Origin: Steromphala cineraria
Taxonomy: Eukaryota > Mollusca > Gastropoda > Trochida > Trochidae
Assembly (NCBI GenBank): GCA_916613615.1
Contig: OU744730.1
Span: forward strand, 4,619,582-4,683,581
Direction of reading: 5' to 3'
Length of the DNA: 64,000 bases
In this document: positions 1 to 12,838 of the stretch, in pieces
Position numbering within the stretch: the first letter of the stretch is position 1
Layout of the letters: each line of letters starts with the position of its first letter
Translations under genes and position numbers: made by a program
The notes under the pieces: model-generated
Databases searched by the model: none
Seen by the model: only the letters and a program-made list of their open reading frames with translations
Told to the model about the DNA's origin: nothing

Positions 1-77
1 AAGAAATCAAGACCAGCTTTGGAAAGCATTTATTCAAAGAATATATTTCATTGACTTGCGACAGGATGAGTCAAAGC

Positions 78-175
78 ATTCCTAATAGCTTCGGCTAGAG
101 GGATAGATATATTTGACTGAATCGACCGGGTTTCAGACCCCCAGCCAGTGGTCCTAGGTTCGGATCCACCTGTTT
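78..175 (+). repeat. Possible tRNA-derived SINE head
   Basis: A B-box-like element, GGTTCGGATCC, lies at about 157-167 (tRNA B-box consensus GGTTCGANTCC). A weak A-box-like stretch, CGGCTAGAGGG, lies about 65 bases upstream. The spacing is too long for a plain tRNA and no cloverleaf folds convincingly by eye, so a decayed tRNA-derived SINE head is more likely than a tRNA gene. No poly-A or simple-repeat tail was identified. It could also be chance. Confidence 0.28.
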
Positions 176-584
176 ATGATCTTTTAATTTCAACTCCTGC
201 TGCAGACAGAATAGAGGAATTAAATCCAGAATACAGCATGGAGTTCAAAATCTCTTGCAAAAATCAAAAGATCAGTTGTCGGAAACATTCAGTATTTCTT
301 CTCTAAACTGGGCGCAACATGCTAGATTTAATATAAGCGAAATGTATATTCAAGCTATAGAACAGCTTATAGATAAGAGAACATCTAAGACAAAGCAACA
401 TCATTTTTTATGAATATCATTCATAATTACCTTTTTTTATATCTTCGTGCCTACTAAAATATGTGTTAAGTCTTTAATATGTATACTTCGTTGTGCTGGA
501 ATTAAAAAGTGCACAAACATCCCATTTTAATAACCTAAGACATATAATCTAGAATTTTCTACGAAGTTTTAAAATTACAAAATT
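176..584. other. AT-rich unique DNA
   Basis: No coding frame, repeat or recognisable site seen. Confidence 0.6.
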
Positions 585-786
585 GCAGAAAATAAAAGCT
601 ATTCTCCAGTTATGACAAGCCAACAATAACATAAAAAACTAACTAAAATGAAGTATAATGTGAGGAATTGCAAACAAGTAAAAAATGCAGAAAATAAAAC
701 CTATTCTCCAGTTATGACAAAACAACAATTACATAAAGAACCTTAACTAAAATGAGGTATATAATGTGAGGAATTCAAAATGAGTC
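585..786. repeat. Tandem duplication, about 102-bp unit, 2 copies
   Basis: The string GCAGAAAATAAAA, followed by CTATTCTCCAGTTATGACA, starts at 585 and again at 687. Both copies continue through an ACTAAAATGA(A/G)GTAT motif to TGTGAGGAATT. The copies differ by scattered substitutions and small indels, so this is a low-copy, moderately old duplication. Confidence 0.85.
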
Positions 787-1439
787 TGCAGCTATTAGTT
801 GCCTTTGACATACAACAGACTCTATAAAAGGAAACGTGTCCCTTTGAAGTGAGCGTATTTATCAACTTTCAATCAGCCATCACTACAAGTTTATACGACA
901 ACTTATTTGCTTCAACGACGGATGTGTGTCTGAAAGCGGAATGGATATATTTTCTTTGAGGCATAGATAAAGTATAGAATGGGTATTTTAAATATTTCCT
1001 AATATACTCGACATTTAGATAATGGACCACCAAATTATTCAATATTTATGCATATCATGGATCATCGTAAAATTAAAATCGGGAGGTACTTTTCATAATT
1101 TCTTTGGTACATGTATATCATTTTACATATAAATTTGCTTTTCTTTGAATATGACTTCAATAAGGCACAAATTCTCGTTGTCAAAAACATTTATATTGGG
1201 ACGCAACTTTTAGGTTGCATCATTATATGCATACCTTATTCGTCAAAATGTTGAAAGAATAAGGAAAGACTTTTCTGTCACCTAGTTCATGTCTATAAAT
1301 GCCAATTTCATGCCGTGAAACATCGACATAAACATAATCATTTGGATAAAATTTCCTATTTTATCAAATCTCTCTACCAATAACAAACTTTTTGTTAAAC
1401 CTAATCGCTGTAAATATTCGTGCATAGACACTAAAACGA
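787..1439. other. AT-rich unique DNA
   Basis: No supported gene or repeat. Short reading frames only. Confidence 0.6.
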
Positions 1440-1885
1440 TAACAGTTTTAGTAAGTCCATGACACGATTGCTTTAAAGCCTCCTTTCTTATTTATTCTAA
1501 ATTTTAGATTTATTTTCAAATTCAAAAGTTGAATTGAGTCTACATTTTTGCTGATATGATCCTTGTCATCCAGACGCCAAAATCATGACGAAATCGTTTA
1601 GACGTTCGTGCAAATCTTGCTTTTGAATAAGCTATCATTTTTTTCCATTTTATAAAATTAAATTATTAAACTTTCAATATGTTTTTAAAATTTCAGTTCT
1701 AACATAAGTCTACATTTATACTGATATGACCCTTGCCATCTAGACACCAAAAGCTTTAGAAAGTCTATGACAAGATTGCTTAAACATCAAATCTCAGTGT
1801 CTCATTTATTCTTTGAAATCTAAAATCAACCTTTCGTTTTATTTCAGAGACTGTGTCTACATTTATGCTAAGATGGGCTCGAGGA
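1440..1885. repeat. Diverged tandem repeat, about 150-170-bp unit, 2.5-3 copies
   Basis: The anchor GTCTACATTT occurs at 1538, 1708 and 1855. At the first two it is followed by CTGATATGA(T/C)CCTTG(T/C)CAT and then CAGACGCCAAAA or TAGACACCAAAA. A second anchor, TTTAG(T/A)AAGTC(C/T)ATGACA, lies at about 1447 and 1752. Periods are 170 and 147 bases. The copies are substantially diverged. Confidence 0.8.
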
Positions 1886-2950
1886 TTCATGTTACTAATC
1901 AGCACCTATCGATGGGGTGCTAAGTGCTAAGCGAGTGTTTATCTAGCACTGTGATTCGGAAGACGGGCGAGTACATCAGAAAGGCATCCCGGATCAACAG
2001 CAAATTTGCCCTTTCTCGCGTCCGCTCAGATGATGCGCAGATATGGCCCTCGTTAATATGGTCGCGCAAAGGCGGCATAATTTTTTGTTACTTTGTCATT
2101 ATCTATCAGGCATATCTTTCACATTACTCTACGCGCTGCCTATTTTCCATTGCAAATCAAAATTTGATGTGCAGAATTAGTATGGAATATGCGGGAGCTG
2201 TCCATTCATCGGCATATGAGATGCCGGCATTAATTCGACTAATGCGCAGCGCCATCAACTGAATTTCTCTTCATATAACATAACCGAAATGAAATGCATG
2301 CTTGAAAATCGACATGAGCTTTAATATCGCTTGCTGATGCAGGGACACGTGCGATGTGCGACGAGCGTCAAACTCACAAGACATTTGTGGGATGTCCGAA
2401 CGAAATATGGAAATAAACTTGTACAGGGGGACCGGCATAGAAGAGACAGATCCGCCCATGTAGCTCCATCGCGGATTGGTCTTGTCACGTCGGTCTGACA
2501 GTGGTGTCCACGACGGCTCTCAAAGACGGCAAATTTGTTGAAATGCTCAATATCTGGCCAGCGCGATGTCAGAGGGTCAATCGGGCGACATTTTATAAAT
2601 AATCTTAGTGATTCCGGTGTAGAAGACTGTGTCAATATACCTAGCCCTTAGTCCGTCAACGAGTCGAGATGAGATATGCCACCAGGCTTTGTATTGACGC
2701 TCGCATTTTCCGTCCAAATCTCGTTATGTTCCCCAAATGTGCTACATCGTATTGATCAACCCCCATCTTCTATAAAACTCGCTCTGGTAATTGCTAGTGT
2801 GGCCAGGCTTATGACTTCAGATCGAGTCCCTTCATAAAAGACAGACGGGCCATACGGTGACTGTCAGCGCGTGCTATCGCGAGATCTCATCCGCCATCGA
2901 TCACATGATCACAGCGCGTGCAGTGACGTTTCCGCGCGTGCTGACCTCTC
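1886..2950. other. GC-richer unique island
   Basis: More CpG dinucleotides than the surrounding AT-rich DNA, with several overlapping short frames on both strands (for example 1924-2262 + and 2321-2635 -). None has recognisable domains or a clear exon context, and no repeat was seen. The composition is compatible with conserved non-coding or regulatory DNA, but this is only inference. Confidence 0.4.
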
Positions 2951-2957
2951 CACACAA

Positions 2958-2978
2958 AATGCGCCCCCTAGCGGGGAA
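2958..2978 (-). promoter_or_regulatory. CTCF-like site
   Basis: The plus strand reads GCGCCCCCTAGCGGGG at 2961-2976; the minus strand therefore reads CCGCTAGGGGGCGC. This closely resembles the bilaterian CTCF core (CC-N-C-N-AGGGGGCGC). It sits in a CpG-containing stretch. A single motif match proves nothing about binding. Confidence 0.4.
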
Positions 2979-5280
2979 GAGATTGACCCTCGCCCTGGGG
3001 TGACTTCACTCACAGTTAGATGTGTTTTTAGAGGGCAGGCGCATTGTATGTTTCTTGTTGTGGGCTAAACGGCATCGTGGCTAGATACAGATAACAGATA
3101 GTGAGAGCGTGACGAGCCGATAATGTAGACACTGTCAACTGTTCTCTACCTTTATTGAGTGAAGATGATTAAATAAATGAAATTGATACATCGGGATATT
3201 AAAATTTCAAAATATGAATAAAAGTTAAAATTCAATTATTTGCAATATTAAGTCAAAGAATATTTTTACGATAGTTATGATATCTGTTTTTTTATATGAG
3301 TTTTATAATTTACAAATAATGTTTGATAAAAAGTAGCTTAAAGTCAACGTGTTTTATTAATTTCATGAGATGGATTTGGCGTATTCGAAACTGTAATACA
3401 GCCCTTTCATGTCATCGTTATTATGAATTATAACTCAAGACATTCAAAATGATATCATAGACAGTTATTACATCCCTTTTATAGATTACGGCTATGATTA
3501 TTGTTTGATAATATCAGAGGTTTAAGTAGACTTGGAACAACAAAACTTTAGAATTGAAGTGATAAGATGAAATAATGAAATATGAAGAAACATTCCTATA
3601 AATTGCAAGATAATCTTTATATATCGAACTCGATGAATAACCTATTATCGTGAAATGTAAAAGGCATGTGTAACACTGAGCAATTAGAAACACCAATTTC
3701 TCACAATGCAGAATATATATATATTGTTTTAAGATGATCTTGAAATTATAGATTAAACCTTAAAAACTTATGAAAGTATAAAACCGAAGAAAGTGGTGAA
3801 ATTAGAATGTTTATTAGAACTAGTAAAATGACTTATATAAATTTTAAACAAGTTATCATAACTGTTTTAAAACAACCTTGCTATTTAAAAACCATACCTA
3901 ACAATCAATAAATGCATGTAATAGAACACATACGAGATGATTTATTTTGAAGTACAGAAAGTAACGATTGATATCATATACATAATGCAAGTAACATCTG
4001 TAAAAATATCTTAAATTGACACTCAAACACTCTAAACAAACAATTTTTTTATGTAATCAAATAATGTCATATCATTTCTAGCTGTTACTAATATGTAAAT
4101 GCAAGTGTCACAAAAACTCAAGGAAATAGTCTTCGATTAATATCACTTGTTATGGATCAAAAGTAAGCGGCTTTAAACAGCGAAAGCACAATATTGCATA
4201 ATTTTGATAACATTGTGAAACAAATATGTAAAGTAAAGGAAAACGATGCATTTCCATCAACGGGTTCCCAACTGGAGATTAAGTTGCTCAAAGTTGAATA
4301 TTAGCGATAATGATAGGAGTCGAATCTGTCGAATAAAGCCTTCAATTTGAATCCGATGAATAATTCCGCTACTCTAGCGGTGTCAAATGACGCGTTTACA
4401 GCTGCCCATGCTCTTGACAGAATAAGTGATCGTGAACAGAATTTTGATTGCGAAAATTTGTAATTATTTTGAAATCTTGTTTTATTAAAATTATTGACCT
4501 TTGCAAACACTGAAGATTCCAGACTCCTTAAGTCGATTAGTTCAAGAATATCATCAAATTACCAAATTTTATTTTCTTTATTTTTGCAAAATGTTGGAAT
4601 TGAAAATGTGAATGATTTTGATGGAATATGAATGTTTAATGAAGCAAAATTGAAATCATTTCGTTTTTGATGTCATATGCAATCCCATGTTTTCCGATTT
4701 AATCATGGGTTCTAAATAACTTGTAAACATATTCAAATTACAACATTGAATCATGCAAATGCTGTTTCCGTTTTATCTCTCATATTTCTTCTCTTTGGTT
4801 CCTATGCGATAATAATTACAACCCTGTTTTCACATTAAATGTCATTAAAATACTGATTAACAATATCATAGATATGAATAATAGATTTTAAATACATGTT
4901 ATTCAAACCCTGTTTGCTGACTAAGATTCTTTAGAGATTTGAGTATTTCAATATGATTCATATGATTCCTTTCAAGAAAATAAAGTAACTAATAAAAGTC
5001 ATGTGTCATGATTGTACAATATACCGTTCTACATGCAATACGTAACCAAACTCAAGCAAGACTCAGTTAGAAAAGTTATCACTTCAATACTGCAGAAATG
5101 ATGTGAATGAAGGACATATAATGCCAAACAACACATATTTATTTATATACTGAACAAAATATGTTACGGACCATACTGATATTTGATACCTTAATACGAT
5201 ATGCATCATTATCTGAACTTTCATATACTTAACCTTTTTTGCTTAATCTGGTTAGGCAAACAAGCAAAACTCTGGTTATA
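2979..5280. other. Mostly AT-rich unique DNA
   Basis: GC-moderate to about 3120, then strongly AT-rich to 5280. Short frames (for example 3514-3696 - and 4301-4510 -) look like chance openings in AT-rich sequence. No repeat or RNA gene recognised. Confidence 0.55.
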
Positions 5281-5284
5281 CAAT

Positions 5285-5455
<171 letters not shown>

Positions 5456-7195
5456 TACGGACCTCAGACAGCAACTTATCCATCGATTCATCTATCTTTC
5501 TTATACTTTCCTTTCTACTAGTATATTTCTATCATTATTTGAGGTACTGATGAGTATACATTTCTACTTACTGTATGGCTTTTTAATAAAATTATTATGA
5601 ATGATAATTATTTTTAGACGACAAGCAGATAATATAAAACAACATATATAAGACAAAATACGCTGAGGGCGCTAGCACGATTTAAACCATCTAGCTCTGG
5701 AGTTAAAACGATTGTTTGCTATATGCATAAAAAAACTGAGTACATTTTCAGAATCTTAATATTAACTGTCTTATATAATCCGCATTTTATATTTATTACA
5801 TTATGAAAAAATATTTCATCAAGGAGTATGTATTGTCCCGGAAGGTCCGCTTTTGAATCTTGTTTAATCAAAACACGTGATAAATGTGGACTTTATGATA
5901 AACACCTTTATACTTATGTGATATATTTATGCGTCAGAGGTATATTTGACGCGAAAACCCGAATAACTTATCATGTCTGCATGGATTATAGATGATTTAT
6001 CCTGGTTTCTGTCTGCTTAAGTGATTTCTTCATCATTCTTCATCGGCGATATTTCTCAAGTAAGGTCCTAGCCTGGGTTAATATCTCAAAGCATCATAAT
6101 AGTCATGAATAAAAGAAGAAATTCATCAATCGTTTGCAACGTGCTCAGACTAAACAGAACATTTTTCAATCTGCCCGATGTACCATCCATGTCTTTGTCT
6201 CCGCCTCTAGGACAATAACTATGATATTGAATTAATTTTTTATACTGTCAAAGGCCGCCATCTTGTCCTGCGTATTAATTCAAAGAGCGATCTGTGCGCG
6301 TTGTCGTATTAACTCGCAGGATAATGCTTGACTTACGATGCTTGCTCGACTTATTACACCGTGTTATTTATAACTTCATCTTCAATAATTATTGATGTCC
6401 GCAATGCCCGATCATGTTAGCATTCAATTGACAAGGGCAAGCGGGGCTGTCTCTATTCGCTTGTCTTTTCTCTCCAGGAATCTTTTGATTTATTACATTT
6501 GAGCATCAATAATTTCAGGCTCTGTCGACTCACCGCGGCTTCTCGAAAATTATAACATTCTTTAATGAAATAACGGTAATCTGGAATGAGAAATGGACAT
6601 ATTAGATTGCCTTTCCTTTTCTGCCACTGCAAATGATATCCCATTCGCCGGGCTATGTCGGATATAAATCCGCACTGCTTCTTTTAGAAAGACGATAAAA
6701 AAGATTAACCCTCGCCAAATTGGTTTGTTGTTTCGTCTTTGATGACCTCCCGGACATTATTGTAAACTAAATGTAATTCCAAAGTCCGAATGGCTAATAA
6801 AATACGCGAAAGCAAGCACTAAACTTCGGTTTTTAATCAAAGTTGAAATAAATAATTATTTACTTTTTGTCTTGAGCAGAGATTTCATATTGCGGCTGAG
6901 GAATAATTATGTCGCTTTAACAAACCGTAATGAATCGGGGAGTCTGGATGCGATGACAAATGGGTATTAGAATCTGACTTTGGTGCGGTTAGGATTTGAT
7001 AGACAAACCGCACCAATGTAAATATGTGAACGCGATCGTGAGATAGAGAAGCCGTCACATTGACGTTAATTGAGTCGGTCTTCGGTGCGTATTTGCTCAT
7101 TATAGTCGCCACGAAAATCAAACTTATCTTCCTAAAACGCGGATTTTCGTTCACACAAGTAATTTCACTGTTTTCGAAAGCATGGGCGGACACAT
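5456..7195. other. Unique DNA, mixed composition
   Basis: No supported gene. The segment contains a YY1-like site (GCCGCCATCTTG, about 6255) and an NKX-like TTAAGTG near 6018. The stretch 5930-7190 is less AT-rich than its left flank and could hold regulatory DNA. Confidence 0.45.
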
Positions 7196-7209
7196 ATATT
7201 CAACCACAC

Positions 7210-7312
7210 ATCAAAGTTTCGCGCGAAATATAGATGCACGCGGTGACCATAGTGACGATATCACGCACTACATCTCGCACAGCCACGTGACCTCTCGCGA
7301 GACGTGACGTTA
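7210..7312. promoter_or_regulatory. Cluster of promoter-type motifs (E2F-like, BANP-like, E-box, CRE half-site)
   Basis: Within about 100 bases there are the perfect palindrome TTTCGCGCGAAA (7217-7228, E2F-type), CACGTGA (7284-7290, E-box), the perfect palindrome TCTCGCGAGA (7293-7302, the motif bound by BANP at CpG-island promoters in vertebrates) and TGACGTTAC (about 7305-7313, CRE half-site). The stretch also has many CpGs. In well-studied animals such combinations mark housekeeping-type promoters. No downstream coding exon was recognised, so this could be the promoter of a non-coding transcript, a remote first exon, or a chance cluster. Confidence 0.4.
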
Positions 7313-8597
7313 CTTATTAACACGCAGAAGACAATAGCAGACCCTTTGCTTCAAAGGGTACCCGCTTTGTTGAAGGGAAAAGCAATCAACATATTAATTT
7401 CGTTCACGGGGTGGTATCATTTGCTTCGTCTTAGTTTTATTTGTAGAAATCCGTTGGTTGTCCGCTATACCACCACGGGACGGCCCAACCTTAAATATGC
7501 AATTAAAAATCTATTAAGGGATGGACGTGTGTCACTTATTTTCTGTCCGTGTTAAACATTCCCTCAGCATCTTCGCCTAAATTCACCAATTCACTCTGGT
7601 AATTATTTGTTTTGAAAGGTAAACAAGCTGGGAATATGTGTAAATTCCACAGACGAGTTTCAAGGGTGAAACTCTATAGTACAAATACCATTTTGGTTAT
7701 GGTGGCAAAATGGCGGTGTCACGCAGTACATTCTGGCCCTGTAACATTCCCATATACGTGTATCACAAATGTCGCCGTTCGGAAAAGCAATTCTCTATCC
7801 TTTTAAAGATCCGAGTTTTTAATCCTCCCGGTCCTTCCTCATAGCCTTATCGTGTTTGTTCGCTATTGCACCAGAGAGGCGGTATTTGCCTTTCATGACT
7901 GGACCAGAATATTGCTCTCTTTGACAATCTCCGGCAAACTTTGCATTCTGACTTTGTGTTTGTCACTACATCGGATCTGTTGCCATAGTCTCGTCATACG
8001 TACCTTAATGAAACATTCCGTATTGAGTTATCTCCCTTGGGTCAAGATTAACTCTAATTGTGGAGACAATAGATCGGTAATTATTAGGATACTTCTGCAA
8101 TCAAAAGTCGGCCCCTTATATAAATTGTAAATTCTTGATTTTCCATGGGAACAAAGGTCACAACGTATTGTACAGTGTAATGTTTTCATGTTTTCCCCGC
8201 ATTTATTGTTTTTGTTCATATCAATGTTTTTTAAACTATCGAGAAGAATTTTTTTTGAGAATTTGGCATTAACGAGATGAGTTTGACACCATGCCATTTA
8301 AAGTGTATTCAAAGGTTGTATGGTAAAGAGTTTAACCAAGAGGGAAAATCCCTGTCAGATATGCAGAATCTGCGCGAAGTCAAAGTTAGTACAGAAAATA
8401 TACATAATGGTTTTCCTTTTTAACCATTAACGAGATTATGCTTTGATGAACATCAAAAACTTAGCTTATGAGAAGTTTGCATTTGAAAAAAGCAGCTAAA
8501 TCGTTTTAGAAAAAAAATCATAATTTACACCAAGTGTATTGGCAATAACAGAATGTCTTATGGTCAAATGTAATGGTCGTGTGTTTCTGCCTTTCAC
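7313..8597. other. Unique DNA with short frames
   Basis: Open frames at 7304-7555, 7612-7806 and 7852-8130 on the plus strand show no recognisable domain. An AAAATGGCGGTG (YY1-like) site lies at about 7707. No repeat seen. Confidence 0.45.
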
Positions 8598-8790
8598 GAA
8601 ATCCTTTCTCTAAGGTTCAGTCTTGTCTGAAATAATTTTTCAAAATTATCGTTGCAGAGTTTAGAATTGAAGTTCATAATATTCTGTCATAAACCTTCTA
8701 TAACCCCTTCAAAACCGTGTCTAGATTTGAGAAATCCTTTCTCTTATCTGAAATAATTGTAAAAATTATTTTTGCAGAGACCGGGTAATA
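8598..8790. repeat. Partial tandem duplication, about 130-bp unit
   Basis: GAAATCCTTTCTCT is followed by CTGAAATAATT, an AAAATTAT motif and TTGCAGAG at about 8598-8660. The same order recurs at about 8728-8780. The second copy lacks about 14 bases in its middle. This is a small local duplication. Confidence 0.75.
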
Positions 8791-10589
8791 TTCTACTAAC
8801 TCAGCATTCTCACGTTCTAAGGAATTCATAAAAGACCGGGGCATGTCTGACAGAGGGAGATGTGGAGTATCATCGCTTGTTGAGAGTCATAATTAGCGGC
8901 CTCAGAGCATCTCCACTATCGTCCAGCTCGCTCCCATGCCAGAAGAGAAATCACGGTTAATATAGTGACAATCAAATTTCAGAAATAGGCCCTTTATCTG
9001 ATTTTCGTGATACCCGCATAAACTATCCCGCACCTGTTCAGAGCATGGTATTCCTCAAGGCCGCCATTTTGAATTCGCCCGATCTGCTTCAAGAGATCAT
9101 CTTTATCCTTCGTTATGTAAGAGCTGAAATGTAATAGGCCTTCGTTTTTACGGTTTGGGTTTCAAAGGATGTGGTCGGATTCGCATGGTTTGTCTTGGAT
9201 TACACGCAACAGATAGCACGGGCAGGAAGTGTTACGTCACAAATGGCTCCTGGAATTGAGTTTTTGAGAATTGGATAAAAGGGTGGTTTTAATTGGAGAT
9301 TTTTATGGTTGTTGTGATGGAAGAGGGTCGTTCTATTTGAGAGTTGGACATTAAGCTATTGTGTATCAACTTTATAAACGTGTTCATAATTCATGTCATG
9401 TGGTATTATGTAAGTAATGGCTCAAGGAATTGAATTTTATTGAAAGAGGTGTTATGTAGTTGTAACCAATGCCTTTTATTGGAAAATATCAATTACAGTT
9501 CGTTTTTGTGTCACCAAACATGTGTGAAGAATATTCACATTTACAGAAGTGTCTATAATTCAAGTTATCTTACATTACGTCAAAACAGCTAAGGGAATTC
9601 ATTTTAGGAGGGTGGAATGGTACCCCGAAGAGAATGAGGGTGCATTTTAATAGGAAGGACAGTTGCAAACTGACACCCTTTCAAAGTAAATGTTGTCATT
9701 AATGGGTGCTGTTGATCCTGGTCTATTTTGTTTATTTCCCCATTTTTCAATAATTATGTGAATGTCAATAGTAATGAGAACAAGGGGGTAAATAGAAATG
9801 GTCGAGCATGGAAGTATTCTAATCTTTGTACAAATGTTGAACAGAAACTATAATTTCTTAATGAAGATATGATTAACTGATAAAGAGAACGAAGATGAAG
9901 AACGTTAAAATAGCTTCTAGATCAGGTATAAACAGACAACGTATGTTATTTAAGTTTAAAATTATCATCAAAAGTATTAACAAACACGTAATTCAATTTC
10001 ATTCTACAATCCACATATTAACAAATATTTTTTCGAAATTGTCACTTTAACGAAAATAAAAAAAATGACAAACTGACATTAAAAAATATGGTGAAAGGTT
10101 AAAACAAACACTTTTACCCAACAATCTTTATGAAATACACATGGAAGTTTAACCTAATAAACAAATATTATAGAAAATTCACACATTATGCACAGTAAAT
10201 ATGATATCTAGATCACTACATTATACTACACAAAATCGTATCAATACATTTTAAGGAAAATTTCCTTTGATATATAGAGCTTCTCAATGACTTCTTTCAT
10301 CCCTATTGACTTAGCATCGTGCACCATGCATTAGGCTGTATTATAAATGACCCGCATATACGTCCACTTGTAATTAGCACTGGTCAGCGTAATATGATAT
10401 AGATCAACCGGACAATGGACAATGTCAGGGCTCAAAAGTAATTCGACTCAAATTACTCTTTATGATAAAATAGGATTTCTCTAACTTTCATATTTTAGAA
10501 AATCGTTTTGAGAAGATTATTGACCATACGGGATAGTTTGGCCCTTTAAAACTAATATTCATCTAACAGACTAACACGCAAGTTTGACA
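8791..10589. other. Unique DNA
   Basis: No coding exon or repeat identified. A YY1-like site on the minus strand (GGCCGCCATTTTG) lies at about 9060. GC is moderate to about 9250 and AT-rich afterwards. Confidence 0.5.
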
Positions 10590-11665
10590 AAGGTGTATAG
10601 AGAAGGAATTATCAGTGGTATTGAAAGATTTTGAGTTCCTTTCTAATGAAACATTAACAATTTTAACCTTAATTGTCGTTATACCCTTAAAGTTGAATAA
10701 TTGTTGTTAAGAACAGTAGTTGGGGGTTTTAGGATACGAAGAAAAAACAATACAAATTGTTTGGTGTTTAAAAAGGTTTTCAATGTAAGAAAAAAGATTT
10801 TGTAATGAAACGTAAAATATACATTGAACTTGGTAAGTTTTATTGTTCAAGTATGTATGATGTTGAACAAAAAGGTAGTTTGTTGGTTTTAAATTATAGA
10901 AAAAAAGTTGTTTTGTGCTACCAAAAGTGTTTGAATAAAATGAAAGTTATTTCTAATGAAACATAAAAAAATATACTTTGATCTTGGTACGTAAGTTTGT
11001 TCAATGTTATATATTTTTATATGAAACAATATTTTGGTGGTTTTAAAATAAGAAAAGAAGTATTTCGGTTGTTTCAAATGTTTTTAAATGAAATTAAAGT
11101 AATATTTTATTGAAACATAAAGCAAAATGTTATTTGAACTTAATAAGCGTAATATAAGTTTGCTATTTGTTGTACAGAACAGTATTTCGATTGTTTCAAA
11201 ATATATAGAAAAACAAGTTGTTTGGTGATATCAAAAGGTTTTGAACCTCGTTGTTTCATGTTGTTTAGAACATTAGATTGGTGGTTTCAAATTTTAGAAA
11301 ACAAGTTGTTTGGATGTATCAACAAATTTTGAATGGTATGAAATAGGTTTTCTCATGAAACATAAAAATATGTTTTGAACGTATTACGTAAAATGTTCAA
11401 GTTTATATAATATTGTACAGAATTTTATTTTTGTAATTTCAAAATATATGGAGGTATATAATGGGTTTGAATGAAATTAAAATGATTTTGTAATTGAACA
11501 TAAATGTACTTTGAATTAAGTACGTTTTGTTGTTAAAGTTTGTATGTTGTGGCTCAGAACAGTAGTGTGGTAGTTTCGGATTGTATCAAAGTGCGTTACT
11601 AATGAAACACAGTATACATTTGTATTAAACTTGTTGACGTAATGTAACTGTCTTACAGACATAGG
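10590..11665. repeat. Old, strongly diverged tandem array, about 105-245-bp spacing
   Basis: A set of short anchors recurs in fixed order: ATGAAACATAAAA, then a TTGAACTT-like string, then TACGTAA, then TTGTTCA, then GTACAGAACAGTA, then TGGTGGTTTCAAA, then TAGAAAA, then AAGTTGTTTGGTG. The ATGAAACATAA-type anchor is seen near 10645, 10805, 10960, 11112, 11357, 11497 and 11603. The copies vary a lot in length and have many substitutions. Confidence 0.75.
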
Positions 11666-12838
11666 GTAAACATATGTTTGTCATGATCTGTTTTGTCAAA
11701 TGGCTATCGTGATTCTTTTATATCAGTTATTTTGATTCCTAAGTTAACAGAAAGTCATGATTGTCCATTTTTCATTAACTTAAACATTGCATATCAACGA
11801 CTTGAAAATCAAGATTTCATGATTAACAAAATAGAGAGACAACATATACTGGACACATAAGTTAGGGATATCTTTAATTTCATAAATGATATTTAATTAG
11901 GTTGTCAGTCAAAGTATATATCATTATTCATGATTTAAAAAATCATATGACCCTTATCGTTTTTTTTCAAGTAAAATATTAAAAAATTTATTCAATACAA
12001 GGTTGGGATTAGATATTGACTCTTTTTTGTTTCAAATAATAATAATAAGCTTACCTTATGTATGAATTTAGAAAACGTGAACATGTACAATTTACATATC
12101 TTCGTTTTATCATAGGTGTTAAATAAATATATTATATTTGTTATATTCTTCAATGCTTTTGAAGTATACAGTGGACACAGGGATACATAAATGTGTTTAA
12201 TTGATAGTTGTGTGTCAGTATGTCAATGAACCCATATGTTTTACTTACTTTACAAAATATCAAATATCCCTTACTTTTTCATTGGAAGTATACAAATTAA
12301 CTAAGTCTCTTTTTCAATTTACGTTTTAATCAATACAGCAAGAAGTGGACAGTGTATCAGATACAAAATCGAAATTGGTTTTCTTTTACCTCCAAATCTG
12401 GAAGACATACCTTGTAAAGATCAAAATAAATCATTATTATATATTTTAAAGCTCAGTTAAAAAACTCAAAACCTCAAAATAATGCATTACTTCAAGTATT
12501 CCTTCTTAGATTTCACGTTATTAAATAAGTTCACCAAAAAAAATCAGTTTCTATGTTCACACCACAAAATACATATAAAAAAAATCTCAATCAATTCCAT
12601 ATTGACAATATCTCTCACATTTATTTTTACTCAGACAACATAAAAAACGGCAAGTTGTTCAATGATGGTAACCGTCGTTAGCATATAACATGCCAGCTCT
12701 CTTGTCAGTCTTAACCCTCTCGCAGCCGTAATACAATCACTTGTCATCGCTCATCGCGCTACTATCAACCCTGACTCGAGAGCGTCAAAAGGCCAGAAGG
12801 AGTTATTAACCTCTATCAATATCCATAACGCTGTAAAG
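11666..12838. other. AT-rich unique DNA
   Basis: Nothing recognisable to about 12660. From 12660 to 12838 GC rises and no coding frame is seen. Confidence 0.55.

Noticed and set aside
1924..2262. 112-codon frame in the GC-richer island
   Set aside because: No recognisable domain, and overlapping frames on both strands look similar in quality.
5546..5575. CTGATGAG as the start of a hammerhead ribozyme
   Set aside because: No stem II and no GAAA core follow.
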